A stretch of DNA of 64,000 nucleotides, from NCBI RefSeq assembly GCF_036014175.1, contig NZ_CP107917.1, positions 2,232,001 through 2,296,000 of the forward strand. The letters run 5' to 3'. Within the stretch, counting starts at the first letter, position 1; every line of letters begins with the position of its first letter. The stretch comes from Streptomyces sp. NBC_00443. Its GTDB lineage: Bacteria; Actinomycetota; Actinomycetes; Streptomycetales; Streptomycetaceae. The translations under genes were made by a program, and so were the position numbers. This document shows positions 27,519 through 37,606 of the stretch, in pieces. The notes below the pieces were generated by a model. It was not told the origin of the DNA. It was given only the letters and a program-made list of their open reading frames with translations, and made no database searches.

Positions 27519-27908
27519 TCACGTACCGGGCGCCCCCGCCCCCTCCATCAACCCACTGACCTCGGTCCCGGGCGGCGTCAGCAGAAACACGTTCCGGTCC
27601 ACCCGATGCATCCCGCTCCCCAGCCCGAAGACGACCCCGGTGCTGAAGTCCAGCACCCGCTTGGCCACCTCGGTCTCGGCCCCCGTCAGATCGAGCAGCA
27701 CCGGAATCCCCGCCATCAGCGTCTCGGCGACGTCGCGGGCGTCCGCGAACACGTTGACCCGCAGGACGACGAACCGGCGACGCGGCTCCGTCGCCGCCTC
27801 CGGGGGCACTCGGTGGTCCACCGCCGACGGCCAGGCGTCTCGGCCGCGCAACGGCACGACCTGGGCGAGCCCCTCCCACTGTTCATCGGTGACGTCGTGG
27901 CTGTTCAC
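27519..27908 (-). CDS. sepF: cell division protein SepF family
   Basis: A 129-aa SepF-domain protein. SepF helps anchor FtsZ and aligns it during septation; Streptomyces carries several SepF-like paralogues. The core reads RFVVLRVNVFADARDVAETLMAGIPVLLDLTGAETEVAKRVLDFSTGVVFGL. The GTG at 27908 has GGGGGAG upstream; a longer ORF start lacks this. No N-terminal membrane helix is obvious. It lies outside the ftsZ region, so it is probably a paralogue such as SflA/SflB rather than the main SepF. Confidence 0.82.
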   Translation of the reverse strand: MNSHDVTDEQWEGLAQVVPLRGRDAWPSAVDHRVPPEAATEPRRRFVVLRVNVFADARDVAETLMAGIPVLLDLTGAETEVAKRVLDFSTGVVFGLGSGMHRVDRNVFLLTPPGTEVSGLMEGAGAPGT

Positions 27909-28072
27909 CGGCTCCCCCCGCCTTGACTCGCCTTCAATGCCTGCACCAGCCAATTCTTACGCCAAGTCACCCGTTCGGCCCAACACCGACACGGTCCGCG
28001 AGCCCCTCGCACGCATCGCGCCCCCTCCGGCCGCGCCCCTCACAGCTTGCCCGGGCCGCCTGTGTGGCCGAC

Positions 28073-28111
28073 GTAACTCCTCATGATCAAGGGATGTGAC
28101 ATCGACGTAAC
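28073..28111 (+). promoter_or_regulatory. GlnR-like box pair upstream of nitrate reductase
   Basis: GTGAC-N6-GTAAC at 28096-28111 fits the Streptomyces GlnR consensus gTnAc-N6-GaAAc. A second, weaker pair (GTAAC-N6-TGATC, 28073-28088) lies about two helical turns upstream. The start codon is at 28164. In S. coelicolor nasA is a known GlnR target. Confidence 0.6.
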
Positions 28112-28163
28112 GGGCAATTCGTACGCTCCAGACACCACCTCGAACACCGGAGAAGGGCAGCAC

Positions 28164-31100
28164 GTGACCGAGACCACCTCCACGACTCAGGTCCGGACGG
28201 TCTGCACGTACTGCGGGGTCGGCTGCGGAGTCCTGCTGGACGTCGGGATGGGGCCGGACGGACGGCGTACGGTCCTGAAGGCCTCCGGCGACAAGGCGCA
28301 CCCGGCGAACGCGGGCCGGCTGTGCACGAAGGGCGCGACCACGGCGGAGATGCTCGCCGCGCCCGGACGGCTGACCACGGCGCTGGTCAGGGACGACCGG
28401 GGCGAGGAGCCGGTGCCCTCCCCGACCGCCGACGCGATCTCCGAGACCGCCCGACGGCTCCGCGCGATCATCGACGAGCACGGGCCCGACGCGGTCGCCT
28501 TCTACGTCTCCGGGCAGATGAGCCTGGAGGCCCAGTACCTGGCGAACAAGCTGGCCAAGGGATTCGTCCGGACGAACCAGATCGAGTCGAACTCCCGGCT
28601 GTGCATGGCCAGTGCGGGCATGGGCTACAAGCTGTCCCTCGGCGCCGACGGGCCGCCTGGGTCGTACGAGGACTTCGACAGGGCGGACACCTTCCTGGTC
28701 ATCGGCTCGAACATGGCCGACTGCCACCCCATCCTGTTCCTGCGCATGATGGAGCGGGTCAAGGCGGGTGCCAAGCTCATCGTCGTCGACCCTCGGCGTA
28801 CCGCCACCGCCGCCAAGGCCGACCTCTACCTCCAGCTCAGGCCGGGCACCGACCTGGCCCTCCTCAACGGCCTTCTGCACCTGCTCGTCGAGAACGGCCA
28901 CACCGACCCCGGCTTCATCGCCGCGCACACCGACGGCTGGGAGGGGATGCCCGCCTTCCTCGCCGACTACCCGCCGGCCTTCGTCGCCGAGATCACCGGA
29001 ATCGCCGAGGACGACCTTCTTACCGCCGCCCGGCTGATCGGCGAGGCGGGCGAGTGGATGAGCTGCTGGACGATGGGCCTGAACCAGTCCACGCACGGCA
29101 CCTGGAACACGAACGCCCTGGTCAACCTGCATCTCGCCACCGGCGCCATCTGCCGCCCGGGCTCCGGCCCGTTCTCCCTCACCGGCCAGCCCAACGCCAT
29201 GGGCGGCCGCGAGATGGGCTACATGGGGCCGGGGCTGCCCGGCCAGCGGTCCGTCCTCGTCGACTCCGAGCGGGACTTCGTCGAGGGGCTGTGGGAACTG
29301 CCGCCGGGCACCCTGCGGGCCGACGGGGTCGGCAAGGGGACCATCGAGATGTTCCAGAAGATGGCCGACAGGGAGATCAAGGCCTGCTGGATCATCTGCA
29401 CCAATCCCGTCGCCTCCGTCGCCAACCGCCGTACCGTCATCGAGGGTCTGGAAGCGGCCGAGTTCGTCGTCACGCAGGACGTCTTCACCGACACCGAGAC
29501 CAACGCGTACGCGGACGTCGTGCTGCCGGGCGCCATGTGGACCGAGGGCGAGGGTGTCTTCGTCAACAGTGAGCGCAATCTGACCCTGACCCAGCCGGCC
29601 GCCGACCCGCCTGGCGAGGCGATGGCGGACTGGCGGATCATCGCGGCCGTCGCGTGCGCGATGGGGTACGAGAAGGGGTTCTCGTACGACAGCGCCGAGG
29701 ACGTCTTCGAGGAGATACGGCAGGCCTGGAACCCGGTGACCGGCTGGGATCTGCGCGGCGTGACGTACGAGCGGCTGCGCGCCACGCCCGTGCAATGGCC
29801 GGCCGCCGACCTGGACGGGCCGCACCGCAATCCGATCCGGTACGCCGACCCGGACGGCGGGCTGCGGTTCCCCACCTCGAGCGGACGAGCCGCGTTCCAC
29901 GCCCGGCCGCACATGCCGGCCACCGAGCTGCCGGACGACGACTACCCCTTCGTACTGAACACCGGGCGCGTTCAGCACCAGTGGCACACGCTGACCAAGA
30001 CGGGCAGGGTCGCCAAGCTCAACAAGCTGAACCCTGGGCCGTTCGTGGAGCTGCATCCGCAAGACGCGGGCGAGTTGGGGATCGCCGACGGGGATCCGGT
30101 GGAGGTCGCCTCGCGGCGAGGGCGGGCGGTGCTGCCGGCGGTGGTGACCGAGCGGGTGCGGCCGGGGTGCTGTTTCGCGCCGTTCCACTGGAACGACCTT
30201 TTCGGGGAGTATCTGAGCGTCAACGCGGTGACGAACGACGCGGTGGATCCGATCTCCTTCCAGCCGGAGTTCAAGGTGTGTGCCGTCTCCCTGGCCCGGG
30301 TCGCGGCTCCCACGGCGGCTCCCGTGCCGGAGGTGCCGGGAGTTTCGGTCGTGCCGGAAGTTTCGGTCGTGCCGGAAGTGCCGGCCCTGACGCCGACAGC
30401 CGTCACCGCCGGCACATCCGCCCCCTTCGACCCCTTCGGTCTGGAACCCGCGCCGCCCCCCGTCCTGTCCGCACAGGAACGCCTCTACCTCACGGGGTTC
30501 CTCGCCGGCCTCGACTCCGGTGCACCGGGCGTGCCCGTGCTCCCGCCGGACGCGCCCTTCAGCCCCGAGCACGCGGTGTGGGTCAACGGCGTCCTGGCCG
30601 GCATGTACTCACGCACGTCGACGGCACCGAGTACGCCGCAGGGCCGCGAGGTCGTCGTGCTGTGGGCCTCGCAGACCGGGAACGCCGAGGAGTTCGCCAC
30701 CGCCACCGCCGAGCGGCTGGGCGCGGCCGGGCACCGGACCACGCTCGTCGGCATGGACGAGGCCGATGTCCGCGCCCTCGCCCGCACGGCCGACCTGCTC
30801 TTCATCACCAGCACGTTCGGCGACGGCGACGCGCCCGACAACGGGGCCGGCCTCTGGGACACGCTGTCCGACGACGAGGCTCCGCGGCTGGACGGGGTGC
30901 GGTACGCCGTGCTCGCCTTCGGGGACTCGTCGTACGACGACTTCTGCGGGCACGGGCGCCGGCTCGACACCAGGCTGGGCGAGCTGGGCGCTGTGGCCCT
31001 GGCCCCCCGCACGGACTGCGAACCGGACTACGAGCCGTCCGCAGGCGCGTGGCTCGACGAGGTCCTCACGGCGCTGGGCGGCGCGGACGCCCCCGCCGTC

Positions 31101-32249
31101 GAGAAGCCGAAGGCCGATCCGAGCGCCAGGCCCAGGCCCGCCTCCACCACCGCCCGTCTGGTCGGCAACCAACTGCTCAGCCGTCCCGGCGGTGGCAAGG
31201 AGGTGCGGCGCTTCACCCTCGACACGAGCGGGGCCGCGCTGGCGTACGAGGCGGGCGACGCGCTGGGCGTGCGGCCGGTCAACTCGCCCGCGCTGGTGGA
31301 GGAATGGCTGGCCGTGACCGGTGCGAACGGCTCAACCGCCGTGCAAGTGGACGGCGTTGGCGAGACATCTTTCGCCGAGGCCCTTCACCGGCACCTCGAC
31401 ATCACGCGGATCACCCCGGACCTGCTCCGCTTCGTCGCCGAACGCCTCCGCGACGACCGGGAGTTGCGCAGGCTGCTGCGGCCGGACAACAAAGACGGCC
31501 TGGCGCAGTGGAGTTGGGGACGGCAGGCCGTGGACGTCATCGCCGGGCATCCGGTGCGGGCGGACGCGCAGGAGTGGGCCGGGGTACTCAGGAAGCTCCA
31601 GCCGCGCCTGTACTCCATATCGTCCAGCCCGCTCGTCGACCCGCACCGCGTCTCGCTCACCGTGTCCGTCGTGCGGTACGAGAACCTGCACGGCCGACCG
31701 CGCGGCGGTGTCTGCTCGCCGTTCCTGGCCGACGCCGAGCCGGACACCGAGGTGCCGGTCTTCGTGCAGTCGTCCCCGCACTTCCGCCCGCCCGCGGACG
31801 CCTCGACGCCGATGGTGATGGTCGGCCCGGGCACCGGCGTGGCGCCCTTCGTCGGCTTCCTCCAGGAGCGCCGCGCGCTCGGGCACAGGGCGCCCAACTG
31901 GCTGTTCTTCGGCGAGCAGCACCGTGCGACCGACTTCTACTACGAGGACGAGCTGACCGCGCTGCTCGACGAGGGCACCCTCGCCCGCCTCGACACCGCG
32001 TTCTCCCGTGATCAGCGCAACAAGGTGTACGTCCAGGACCGGATGCGTGAACACGGCCCCGAGCTGTGGCGCTGGCTGCAGGACGGCGCCCACTTCTACG
32101 TCTGCGGCGACGCCTCACGCATGGCCAAGGACGTGGACCGGGCCCTGAGGGACGTCGCGGTCGCGCACGGCGGTCTGGAGGAGGACGAGGCGTCGGCGTA
32201 CGTGAAGCAGCTGGCGGCGGCGAAGCGTTACGTCCGGGACGTGTACTGA
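28164..32249 (+). CDS. assimilatory nitrate reductase fused to sulfite-reductase-type flavoprotein
   Basis: A single-chain enzyme of 1361 aa. The N-terminal molybdopterin oxidoreductase has a 4Fe-4S site with Cys14, Cys17, Cys21 and Cys54, and a Mo-bisMGD-binding C-domain to about 710. A proline/valine-rich linker and a short helical region follow. Then come a flavodoxin domain ([15 protein letters not shown], about 827), a CysJ-type FAD domain ([21 protein letters not shown]) and an NADPH domain ([16 protein letters not shown]). Electrons should pass NADPH-FAD-FMN-FeS-Mo to nitrate. The GTG at 28164 has GAGAAGGG upstream. Confidence 0.92.
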   Translation: MTETTSTTQVRTVCTYCGVGCGVLLDVGMGPDGRRTVLKASGDKAHPANAGRLCTKGATTAEMLAAPGRLTTALVRDDRGEEPVPSPTADAISETARRLRAIIDEHGPDAVAFYVSGQMSLEAQYLANKLAKGFVRTNQIESNSRLCMASAGMGYKLSLGADGPPGSYEDFDRADTFLVIGSNMADCHPILFLRMMERVKAGAKLIVVDPRRTATAAKADLYLQLRPGTDLALLNGLLHLLVENGHTDPGFIAAHTDGWEGMPAFLADYPPAFVAEITGIAEDDLLTAARLIGEAGEWMSCWTMGLNQSTHGTWNTNALVNLHLATGAICRPGSGPFSLTGQPNAMGGREMGYMGPGLPGQRSVLVDSERDFVEGLWELPPGTLRADGVGKGTIEMFQKMADREIKACWIICTNPVASVANRRTVIEGLEAAEFVVTQDVFTDTETNAYADVVLPGAMWTEGEGVFVNSERNLTLTQPAADPPGEAMADWRIIAAVACAMGYEKGFSYDSAEDVFEEIRQAWNPVTGWDLRGVTYERLRATPVQWPAADLDGPHRNPIRYADPDGGLRFPTSSGRAAFHARPHMPATELPDDDYPFVLNTGRVQHQWHTLTKTGRVAKLNKLNPGPFVELHPQDAGELGIADGDPVEVASRRGRAVLPAVVTERVRPGCCFAPFHWNDLFGEYLSVNAVTNDAVDPISFQPEFKVCAVSLARVAAPTAAPVPEVPGVSVVPEVSVVPEVPALTPTAVTAGTSAPFDPFGLEPAPPPVLSAQERLYLTGFLAGLDSGAPGVPVLPPDAPFSPEHAVWVNGVLAGMYSRTSTAPSTPQGREVVVLWASQTGNAEEFATATAERLGAAGHRTTLVGMDEADVRALARTADLLFITSTFGDGDAPDNGAGLWDTLSDDEAPRLDGVRYAVLAFGDSSYDDFCGHGRRLDTRLGELGAVALAPRTDCEPDYEPSAGAWLDEVLTALGGADAPAVEKPKADPSARPRPASTTARLVGNQLLSRPGGGKEVRRFTLDTSGAALAYEAGDALGVRPVNSPALVEEWLAVTGANGSTAVQVDGVGETSFAEALHRHLDITRITPDLLRFVAERLRDDRELRRLLRPDNKDGLAQWSWGRQAVDVIAGHPVRADAQEWAGVLRKLQPRLYSISSSPLVDPHRVSLTVSVVRYENLHGRPRGGVCSPFLADAEPDTEVPVFVQSSPHFRPPADASTPMVMVGPGTGVAPFVGFLQERRALGHRAPNWLFFGEQHRATDFYYEDELTALLDEGTLARLDTAFSRDQRNKVYVQDRMREHGPELWRWLQDGAHFYVCGDASRMAKDVDRALRDVAVAHGGLEEDEASAYVKQLAAAKRYVRDVY
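30321..30386. repeat. 18-bp tandem repeat in the nitrate reductase linker
   Basis: GTGCCGGAAGTTTCGGTC and variants repeat about 2.5-3 times, encoding VPEV-SV units. This lies in the hinge between the molybdenum domain and the flavoprotein half, where length variation should be tolerated. Confidence 0.7.
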
Positions 32250-32348
32250 CCCTGCCACCGGGGCCCCTTGACCTTCTCACCCGCCTCACACCGGACTCTT
32301 CACCTCCCTCGGCACCCCGCTCACCGGGCCGGATTACGGTCCGGTGCC

Positions 32349-33015
32349 GTGCAGTCGGCAGAACAGCAGCTGGTGACACGCGTCCGGCGGCCGCAGTGGT
32401 CGGAGCCCGCCACCACAGTGGCACCGTGTCCTGACCCTCCTCGCGGACATCAGTCTCTTCATCGGCACGAGCGCGTTCTGGACGCAGGCGGCCGGTCACC
32501 GTCTCGTCGTGGCCGCCGCCATCTCGGCGTGCTGCCCCTCGATCCTGGTCTGCGGGGTGCTCGCGCTGATCGTGCGGTGGGCGAGGTCGCCGACGCGCCT
32601 GGACCTGTGCGTCCTGGTGACCGCCGTGACGCTGACGCTCTGCGCGTGGGCGGTGGACCACGGCGGCAGCGACGAGGCGATCCTCACCACGCAGGCCGCC
32701 CGTGAGCTGGTCGCCGGGCACCCCGTCTACGGGCAGCCGTGGCCCTGGCTGTTCGGCCATGGCGTCGCCCTCACCCCGACGGTGACGGGCGGCTACGACT
32801 TCACCTACGGCTACCCGCCGCTGGCCCCGCTGCTGACCGCACCGCTGCTACGGCTGGGACACGGCGCCCTGCCCGCGACGGTCGTGAGCACGGCCGCCCT
32901 CGTCGCCGGAGCCGTCGCGCTGTGGCGGCTGCCGCCCACGCCGTGGCGGTCGGCGGCGACCATGGCGTGTCTCGGCTTCGGCTTCCTGCCGTGCTCACCA
33001 CCGGCCAGGGCATGA
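32349..33015 (+). pseudogene. degenerate membrane protein
   Basis: A hydrophobic protein, not recognised. Clear membrane helices are seen (VVAAAISACCPSILVCGVLALIV; LDLCVLVTAVTLTLCAWAV; VVSTAALVAGAVALWRL), with a conserved-looking YDFTYGYPPLAPLL loop. The reading frame appears broken twice. Near 32417 the hydrophobic frame ends without a start, and near 32989 the last helix runs into another frame (VLTTGQGMNHYWTAI) if one G is added. It may be a truncated glycosyltransferase-like or other polytopic protein. Low certainty on the ends. Confidence 0.45.
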
Positions 33016-33183
33016 ACCATTACTGGACGGCCATACGGGCCCCGGCCACACTGCCCGCGCACGCGACGGCGCGCTATGAACTCCGGCCGTCGGCAGGGTG
33101 GTTCGTCCTCCCCCGCCGTCCGGGCGTACGGATCCGGCTGCGAGCCTTCACGGCCGTATCGCAGACGCTGTCGAGCGCCGACG

Positions 33184-33702
33184 TCAGGCTGCGGCCGCCC
33201 GCGTGAAGCGGAGCGTGGTGGCGATCGTCGTGAGGCCGCGCATCATGCCGAGCTGGTTCCAGCTCATGCCGAAGTGCTCGCGGTCCACGGAGAACTCTGC
33301 GTCCAGAGTGAGCGACCCGTCGTCGGCGCCGACGAGGCGGCCGGTGAAGGAACTGGGCCGGCTGATGCCACGGACGGTGAGCTGGCCGACCACGTGCACG
33401 CCGTCGCCGTCGCGGAGCTCGGCGCTGCGGACCGCGAAGGTGATCTCGGGGTGGTTGGCGGCATCGAGGAAGTCGGCCGAGCGCAGATGCTCGTCGCGCT
33501 TGGCGTTGTGGGTGTCCAGGGAGGCGGCGTCCAGGGTGATCGTGCCCACGGCGGAGCCGTCGGGCCGCACCTCACCGTTGCCGGTGACGGCGGCGAAGGC
33601 GCCCTTCACGGTGACCAGGCCCCAGAACGTCTTGTGCCGCACGGTGATGGTGGAGGTGGTGCTGTCGAGCTGCCAGGTTCCGGTTTCGACGGCGACGGTC
33701 AT
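33184..33702 (-). CDS. YceI family protein
   Basis: A 172-aa YceI lipocalin-like beta-barrel protein, cytoplasmic (no signal peptide). Typical features are GTWQLDSTTSTITVRHKTFWGLVTVKGAF, the STAS-free beta repeats TITLDAASLDTHNAKRDEHLRSADFLDAANHPEITF, and TVRGISRPSSF. Family members bind isoprenoid or amphiphilic lipids. Divergent from a MarR regulator with two dyads between them, so probably controlled by it. Confidence 0.92.
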   Translation of the reverse strand: MTVAVETGTWQLDSTTSTITVRHKTFWGLVTVKGAFAAVTGNGEVRPDGSAVGTITLDAASLDTHNAKRDEHLRSADFLDAANHPEITFAVRSAELRDGDGVHVVGQLTVRGISRPSSFTGRLVGADDGSLTLDAEFSVDREHFGMSWNQLGMMRGLTTIATTLRFTRAAAA

Positions 33703-33734
33703 GATCTCACTCCTGAATCCGTGTGAATCCGTAG

Positions 33735-33779
33735 TCCAAATTTGGATGACCTCACGCTAGCCGATACTCCAAAATTGAA
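33735..33779. promoter_or_regulatory. paired MarR operator candidates
   Basis: TCCAAATTTGGA (33735-33746) is a perfect 12-bp palindrome. TCCAAAATTGAA (33768-33779) is a degenerate second copy. Their centres are 33 bp apart, three helical turns, and both are AT-rich islands between the divergent yceI-like and marR-like genes. Confidence 0.65.
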
Positions 33780-33799
33780 CAACAGCTACACTCGAACCC

Positions 33800-34300
33800 A
33801 TGGCCGCCATCCCCGACAGCCCAGACACCCCCGACTGCCCATCCGCCTCCGGCAACGGGCTCCTGCCCGCCGAGCTACACGCCTGGATGCTGATGCTGGC
33901 CGCGACGGGGGCCGTCGAGCAGGAGCTGCGCTCCGTCGTCAAGGAGCGGCTGGACGTCTCGCACGACGAATTCCTGGTCCTGTGCCTGCTCGCCGCGGAC
34001 CCCCGGGAAGCCCAGCGCATGACGCGGATCGCCGAGCTCCTGGGCCGGCCCAAAACCCGGCTCACCTACCAGATCGCCTGCCTCCAGCACGCCGGCCTCG
34101 TCACCCGCAAATCGGTGTGCGGCGACAAGCGGGGCGTCGAGGTCGCCCTCACCGAGAAGGCCCGGGGCCTGCTCAAGGAGGCCTCCGGGGTCCTCGCCGA
34201 GACGGTCAAGGAAGCGCTGGCCCGGTTCATGGGACCCACCCAGCGCGAGGCGATGTGCGCGCTGATGCCCGACTTCGCCGCGGAGGCGACGCCGGAGTAG
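33800..34300 (+). CDS. MarR family transcriptional regulator
   Basis: A 166-aa winged-helix regulator. The HTH segment is MTRIAELLGRPKTRLTYQIACLQHAGLVTRKSVCGDKRGVEVALTEKARGLL. A single cysteine (SVCGDKRG) in the wing might sense redox or thiol-reactive ligands (inference). ATG 33800 lies 20 bp after the second dyad, so autoregulation is likely together with control of the divergent YceI gene. Confidence 0.9.
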   Translation: MAAIPDSPDTPDCPSASGNGLLPAELHAWMLMLAATGAVEQELRSVVKERLDVSHDEFLVLCLLAADPREAQRMTRIAELLGRPKTRLTYQIACLQHAGLVTRKSVCGDKRGVEVALTEKARGLLKEASGVLAETVKEALARFMGPTQREAMCALMPDFAAEATPE

Positions 34301-34454
34301 CCCGCGCGTGGCCGCCGGTGCGGTCGTCCGAGTCACGCAGAGGCGCCCGGTTGCTGCGGCTAGGGAGGTTGGGAGTGCGGCTCCCTCCACTCCGCCGAAC
34401 GTTCCTCAGGGGGCGGGCGTCATAGCGGTAGCCGCCTTCGAAGGGACTGCCGCC

Positions 34455-34919
34455 ATGACCGCCGTATCCCGGTCCACCCGTGCCGTGTTCAGTGCCTCAC
34501 TGATCGGAGGGCTGCTCTGCGCGGTCGCCGCGTGCGGCGCCGAGACAGCGAAGAGCACGACGGCTCACAGTCGGTCCAACTGGCAGGAGCCCTCCGCCTA
34601 CACCTACACGCTCCGCTCCAGCGAGGGGGAACGGAGCTTGATCGGCACCTTCCGGATAACCGTCCGCGACGGCGCAGTGGCCAAGGCGGTCGGCCTCGAC
34701 GACAGTGGCCGACGCGTGGCGCAGGACATCCCCGACGCAGTGCCCACCATGGGGGACCTCCTGGAGGAACTGGAGCAGGCACGGCGGGACGACGCGGACG
34801 TGGCAGAGGCGGAGTACGCCGCCGGCGGGCACCCGGTGCGGATCTCGCTGGACTGGGAGAAGGACGCGATCGATGACGAGGCGCTGTATGTCATCAGCGC
34901 CTATCAGCAGCTCGGGTGA
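34455..34919 (+). CDS. DUF6174-like lipoprotein
   Basis: A 154-aa predicted lipoprotein. The signal peptide ends in the lipobox LCAVAAC|G, so Cys27 or so is the lipidated residue. The mature part (AYTYTLRSSEGERSLIGTFRITVRDGAVAKAVGLD and DWEKDAIDDEALYVISAYQQL) resembles DUF6174 proteins with their YxYxxxxxC-like fold. The start ATG 34455 has GAAGGGA about 10 nt upstream; a longer ORF start would bury the signal peptide. Function unknown. Confidence 0.78.
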   Translation: MTAVSRSTRAVFSASLIGGLLCAVAACGAETAKSTTAHSRSNWQEPSAYTYTLRSSEGERSLIGTFRITVRDGAVAKAVGLDDSGRRVAQDIPDAVPTMGDLLEELEQARRDDADVAEAEYAAGGHPVRISLDWEKDAIDDEALYVISAYQQLG

Positions 34920-35018
34920 GGTCGCCGGTCTCGGGGTGGTGGAAGGTCTTGCGGCCCGCGTGTTGGCCCCTGTGGAGCGGGAGGAGCTGCGGGCCGCCGT
35001 CCGTAAGCGGCTTGCCCC

Positions 35019-35807
35019 CTATTTCGGGTCGCGGTTGAACACCGACTTGGACCAGACGTAGCCGAGCGCGGCCAGTCCGACGCACCAGGCCACGGCCAGC
35101 CATCCGTTGTGGCCGATCTCGCTGCCGAGGAGCAGTCCGCGCAGGCTTTCGATGGCCGGGGTGAAGGGCTGGTACTCGGCGATCGGCTGGAACCAGCCCG
35201 GCATCGCGTCGACCGGGACGAAGGTGCTGGAGATGAGCGGCAGGAAGATCAGCGGCAAGGCGTTGTTGCTCGCCGCCTCGGCGTTCGGGCTGATCAGGCC
35301 CATGCCGACCGCGATCCAGGTGAGAGCCGTGGCGAAGAGCACGAGCAGCGCGAACGCAGAGAGCCATTCCAGGACGGTGGCGTTGGTGGAGCGGAAGCCG
35401 ATGGCGACGGCGACGGCGCCGACGAGGACCACGCTGATGATCGACTGCAGCACGCTGCCGATGACGTGTCCGATGATCACGGAGCCCCGGTGGATGGCCA
35501 TGGTGCGGAAGCGGGCGACGATGCCCTCGGTCATGTCGTTGGACACGGACACCGCGGTGCCGATCGTGGTACTGCCGATGGTCATCAGCACCAGGCCCGG
35601 AGTGAGATACGCGATGTACTCGGAGCGGTCCGCACCACCGCTGATGCCGGCGCTCATCACATCCCCGAAGACGTAGACGAAGAGCAGCAACATCATGATC
35701 GGCGTGAGCAGCAGGTTGAGGGTGAGGGAGGGGTAGCGGCGCGCGTGCAGGAGGTTGCGGCGCAGCATGGTGGTGGAGTCGCGTACGGCGAGGGAGAGGG
35801 AGCTCAT
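35019..35807 (-). CDS. ABC-2 type transporter permease (DrrB-like)
   Basis: 262 aa with about six membrane helices (LTLNLLLTPIMMLLLFVYVFG, LTPGLVLMTIGSTTIGTAVSV, SIISVVLVGAVAVAIGF, LSAFALLVLFATALTWIAVGMGL). The central LISPNAEAASNNALPLIFLPLISSTFVPVDAMPGWFQPIAEYQPFTPAIE is the typical DrrB signature. The start overlaps the stop of the ATPase gene by ATGA. It forms the membrane part of a drug/lipid-export ABC system. Confidence 0.92.
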   Translation of the reverse strand: MSSLSLAVRDSTTMLRRNLLHARRYPSLTLNLLLTPIMMLLLFVYVFGDVMSAGISGGADRSEYIAYLTPGLVLMTIGSTTIGTAVSVSNDMTEGIVARFRTMAIHRGSVIIGHVIGSVLQSIISVVLVGAVAVAIGFRSTNATVLEWLSAFALLVLFATALTWIAVGMGLISPNAEAASNNALPLIFLPLISSTFVPVDAMPGWFQPIAEYQPFTPAIESLRGLLLGSEIGHNGWLAVAWCVGLAALGYVWSKSVFNRDPK

Positions 35808-36838
35808 CGGACGTTCCCCTTGGACTGGTTGGGCTGGTTGGGCTGGTCGGGCTGGTGGGGGATGGCGGTGCCGCTGGTCAGGGCGAAGAAGACGTCGTCG
35901 AGGTCGGGGGTGTGCACGGTGAGTTCATCGGCCTCAATGCCGGCGGCGTCGAGCCAGTCGAGGATCGACCGCAGCTCGCGCTGACTGCCGTCGCTCGGGA
36001 TCTGCAGCGACAGTGCCTCGTCGTCCCGGGTGGCCTCACCCAGGGCGGAGGCGGCCGACTGGTACGCCGCCGGGTCGGAGAAGCGCAGCCGGATGTGTCC
36101 GCCCGGGATGAGCCGCTTCAGCTCTTCGGCCGTGCCCTCGGCGGCGATCTTCCCGTCGTTGAGCACGGCGATGCGGTCGGCGAGTTCGTCGGCCTCCTCC
36201 AGGTACTGCGTGGTGAGGAAGACGGTCACACCGCCGGAGACGAGCTCGCGGATGATCTGCCACATGTTGTGCCTCGAGCGCGGGTCGAGGCCGGTGGTCG
36301 GCTCGTCGAGGAAGATGATCCGCGGGTTGCCGACCAGGGTCATGGCGATGTCGAGGCGCCGCTTCATACCGCCGGAGTAGGTGGAGGCGGGCTTCTTCGC
36401 GGCCTCGACCAGGTCGAAGCGCTCCAGCAACTCGGCGGCGACGCGCCGCCCTTCGCGCTTGGAGAGGTGGTGCAGGTCCGCCATCAGGAGCATGTTCTCC
36501 TCACCGGTGATCAGCCCGTCGACGGCGGAGAACTGCCCGGTCACGCCGATCGCGGCAGGCACCCCGTCCGGTGATGTGGCGACGTCGTGGTGCGCGACCT
36601 GCGCCTGCCCGCCGTCGGCGGTGATGAGGGTGGACAGGATCTTCACGGCCGTGGTCTTGCCGGCACCGTTCGGACCGAGCAACGCGAACACGGAGCCGAC
36701 CGGGACCGTGAGGTCGATGCTGTCGAGGACGGTCTTGTCGCCGTACGACTTGCGCAGGCCGACGGCAGAGACTGCGGCAGGCGACGGACCACCGTCGCCC
36801 CGCCTGGACGTGGACGTGGGCATGACAGATGAAGGCAT
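35804..36838 (-). CDS. daunorubicin-resistance-type ABC transporter ATPase (DrrA-like)
   Basis: 344 aa. Walker A is LLGPNGAGKTT, the ABC signature is YSGGMKRRLDIA, and Walker B is IIFLDEPTTGLD. A C-terminal DrrA-type regulatory domain follows (GGHIRLRFSDPAAYQSAASALGE). The ATG 36838 has GGAGGG upstream. Forms an exporter with the overlapping permease. A DUF4097 gene lies directly upstream on the same strand, a pairing often seen with such exporters. Confidence 0.92.
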   Translation of the reverse strand: MPSSVMPTSTSRRGDGGPSPAAVSAVGLRKSYGDKTVLDSIDLTVPVGSVFALLGPNGAGKTTAVKILSTLITADGGQAQVAHHDVATSPDGVPAAIGVTGQFSAVDGLITGEENMLLMADLHHLSKREGRRVAAELLERFDLVEAAKKPASTYSGGMKRRLDIAMTLVGNPRIIFLDEPTTGLDPRSRHNMWQIIRELVSGGVTVFLTTQYLEEADELADRIAVLNDGKIAAEGTAEELKRLIPGGHIRLRFSDPAAYQSAASALGEATRDDEALSLQIPSDGSQRELRSILDWLDAAGIEADELTVHTPDLDDVFFALTSGTAIPHQPDQPNQPNQSKGNVR

Positions 36839-36952
36839 GGGGCCCTCCGTTGAAGGCTGAGGTGAAAGCTGATGTGAAGGCTGGTGTTCGGTGCTGAAGT
36901 GCGCGTTGCTGAAGTGCGCGGCAGACGGGGCGGTTGGGTGGGGGTGCGCCGC

Positions 36953-37570
36953 TCAGGCCTTCGCGCGGCGGATGTCGATGTTGCCCCAGTTGGTCCGCGC
37001 GCGGACCTTGACGGTGTCCTCGATCTGCTCCGGCGCCTCGGACTCGGCGAGCATGTTGCGCACCTGCCCACGGTTGGAGCTGACGTCGAGCCAGGCGGCG
37101 GTGCCCTCGCGGATTCCGATCTCGATGATGCCGTTGGAGGTCTCCAACTGGACTTCGCCGCGTGCGACTTCGGCGACGCGCAGGTAGCCGTGGGTCGCGG
37201 TGCCGGTGACCGACGCCTCGGCGCGCGCGATGTCGATGCCGCCGTGGGCGCCGCTCAGCCGCAGCTCGCCGGTCACGGTGCCGACGGTCGTGGTGCCGTG
37301 GGAGTTCTTCAGGACGGCAGGGCCGTCGATGGTGCCGACGCGCACGTTGCCCGTGTTGCTGGTGATCTCGGCCATGCCCTCGATCCGGTCCACGTTGATC
37401 GAGCCGTGCGACGCGGTCAGCGTCACCGGGCCGGTCGTGTCGAGGCGGATGTCGCCGACCGAGGTCTTCACACGGACCTCGCCGAGCCGGCCCGCGCCGA
37501 GCACCTGGGCCCAGGCGCCGGTCATGTCGACGTGCGAGCCCGCGGGCAGTTCGACGGTCACGTCGACCAC
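36953..37570 (-). CDS. DUF4097 family beta-repeat protein, N-terminally truncated
   Basis: 205 aa of short parallel-beta repeats (GSINVDRIEGMAEITSNTG, VGTIDGPAVLKNSHGTTTV, GGIDIARAEASVTG), the DUF4097 adhesin-like fold. Full-length relatives carry about 70 further N-terminal residues. Here the homologous reading stops at the LFGLGRTG stretch near 37600, exactly where the divergent gtrA-like gene begins, and GTG 37570 has no ribosome site. It therefore looks 5'-truncated by a rearrangement and may be non-functional. Upstream of the DrrA/DrrB pair on the same strand. Confidence 0.7.
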   Translation of the reverse strand: MVDVTVELPAGSHVDMTGAWAQVLGAGRLGEVRVKTSVGDIRLDTTGPVTLTASHGSINVDRIEGMAEITSNTGNVRVGTIDGPAVLKNSHGTTTVGTVTGELRLSGAHGGIDIARAEASVTGTATHGYLRVAEVARGEVQLETSNGIIEIGIREGTAAWLDVSSNRGQVRNMLAESEAPEQIEDTVKVRARTNWGNIDIRRAKA

Positions 37571-37606
37571 GCCGGTGCGGCCGAGGCCGAACAGAGGGGT
37601 CGAACC

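Noticed and set aside
27957..30572. 871-codon minus-strand frame over the nitrate reductase
   Set aside because: Antisense to conserved molybdopterin motifs; its G/V/R-rich translation shows no fold.
34921..35061. Possible MarR-like C-terminal fragment after the lipoprotein gene (LAARVLAPVEREELRAAVRK)
   Set aside because: Too short, and it overlaps a loose inverted repeat; the resemblance is not enough.
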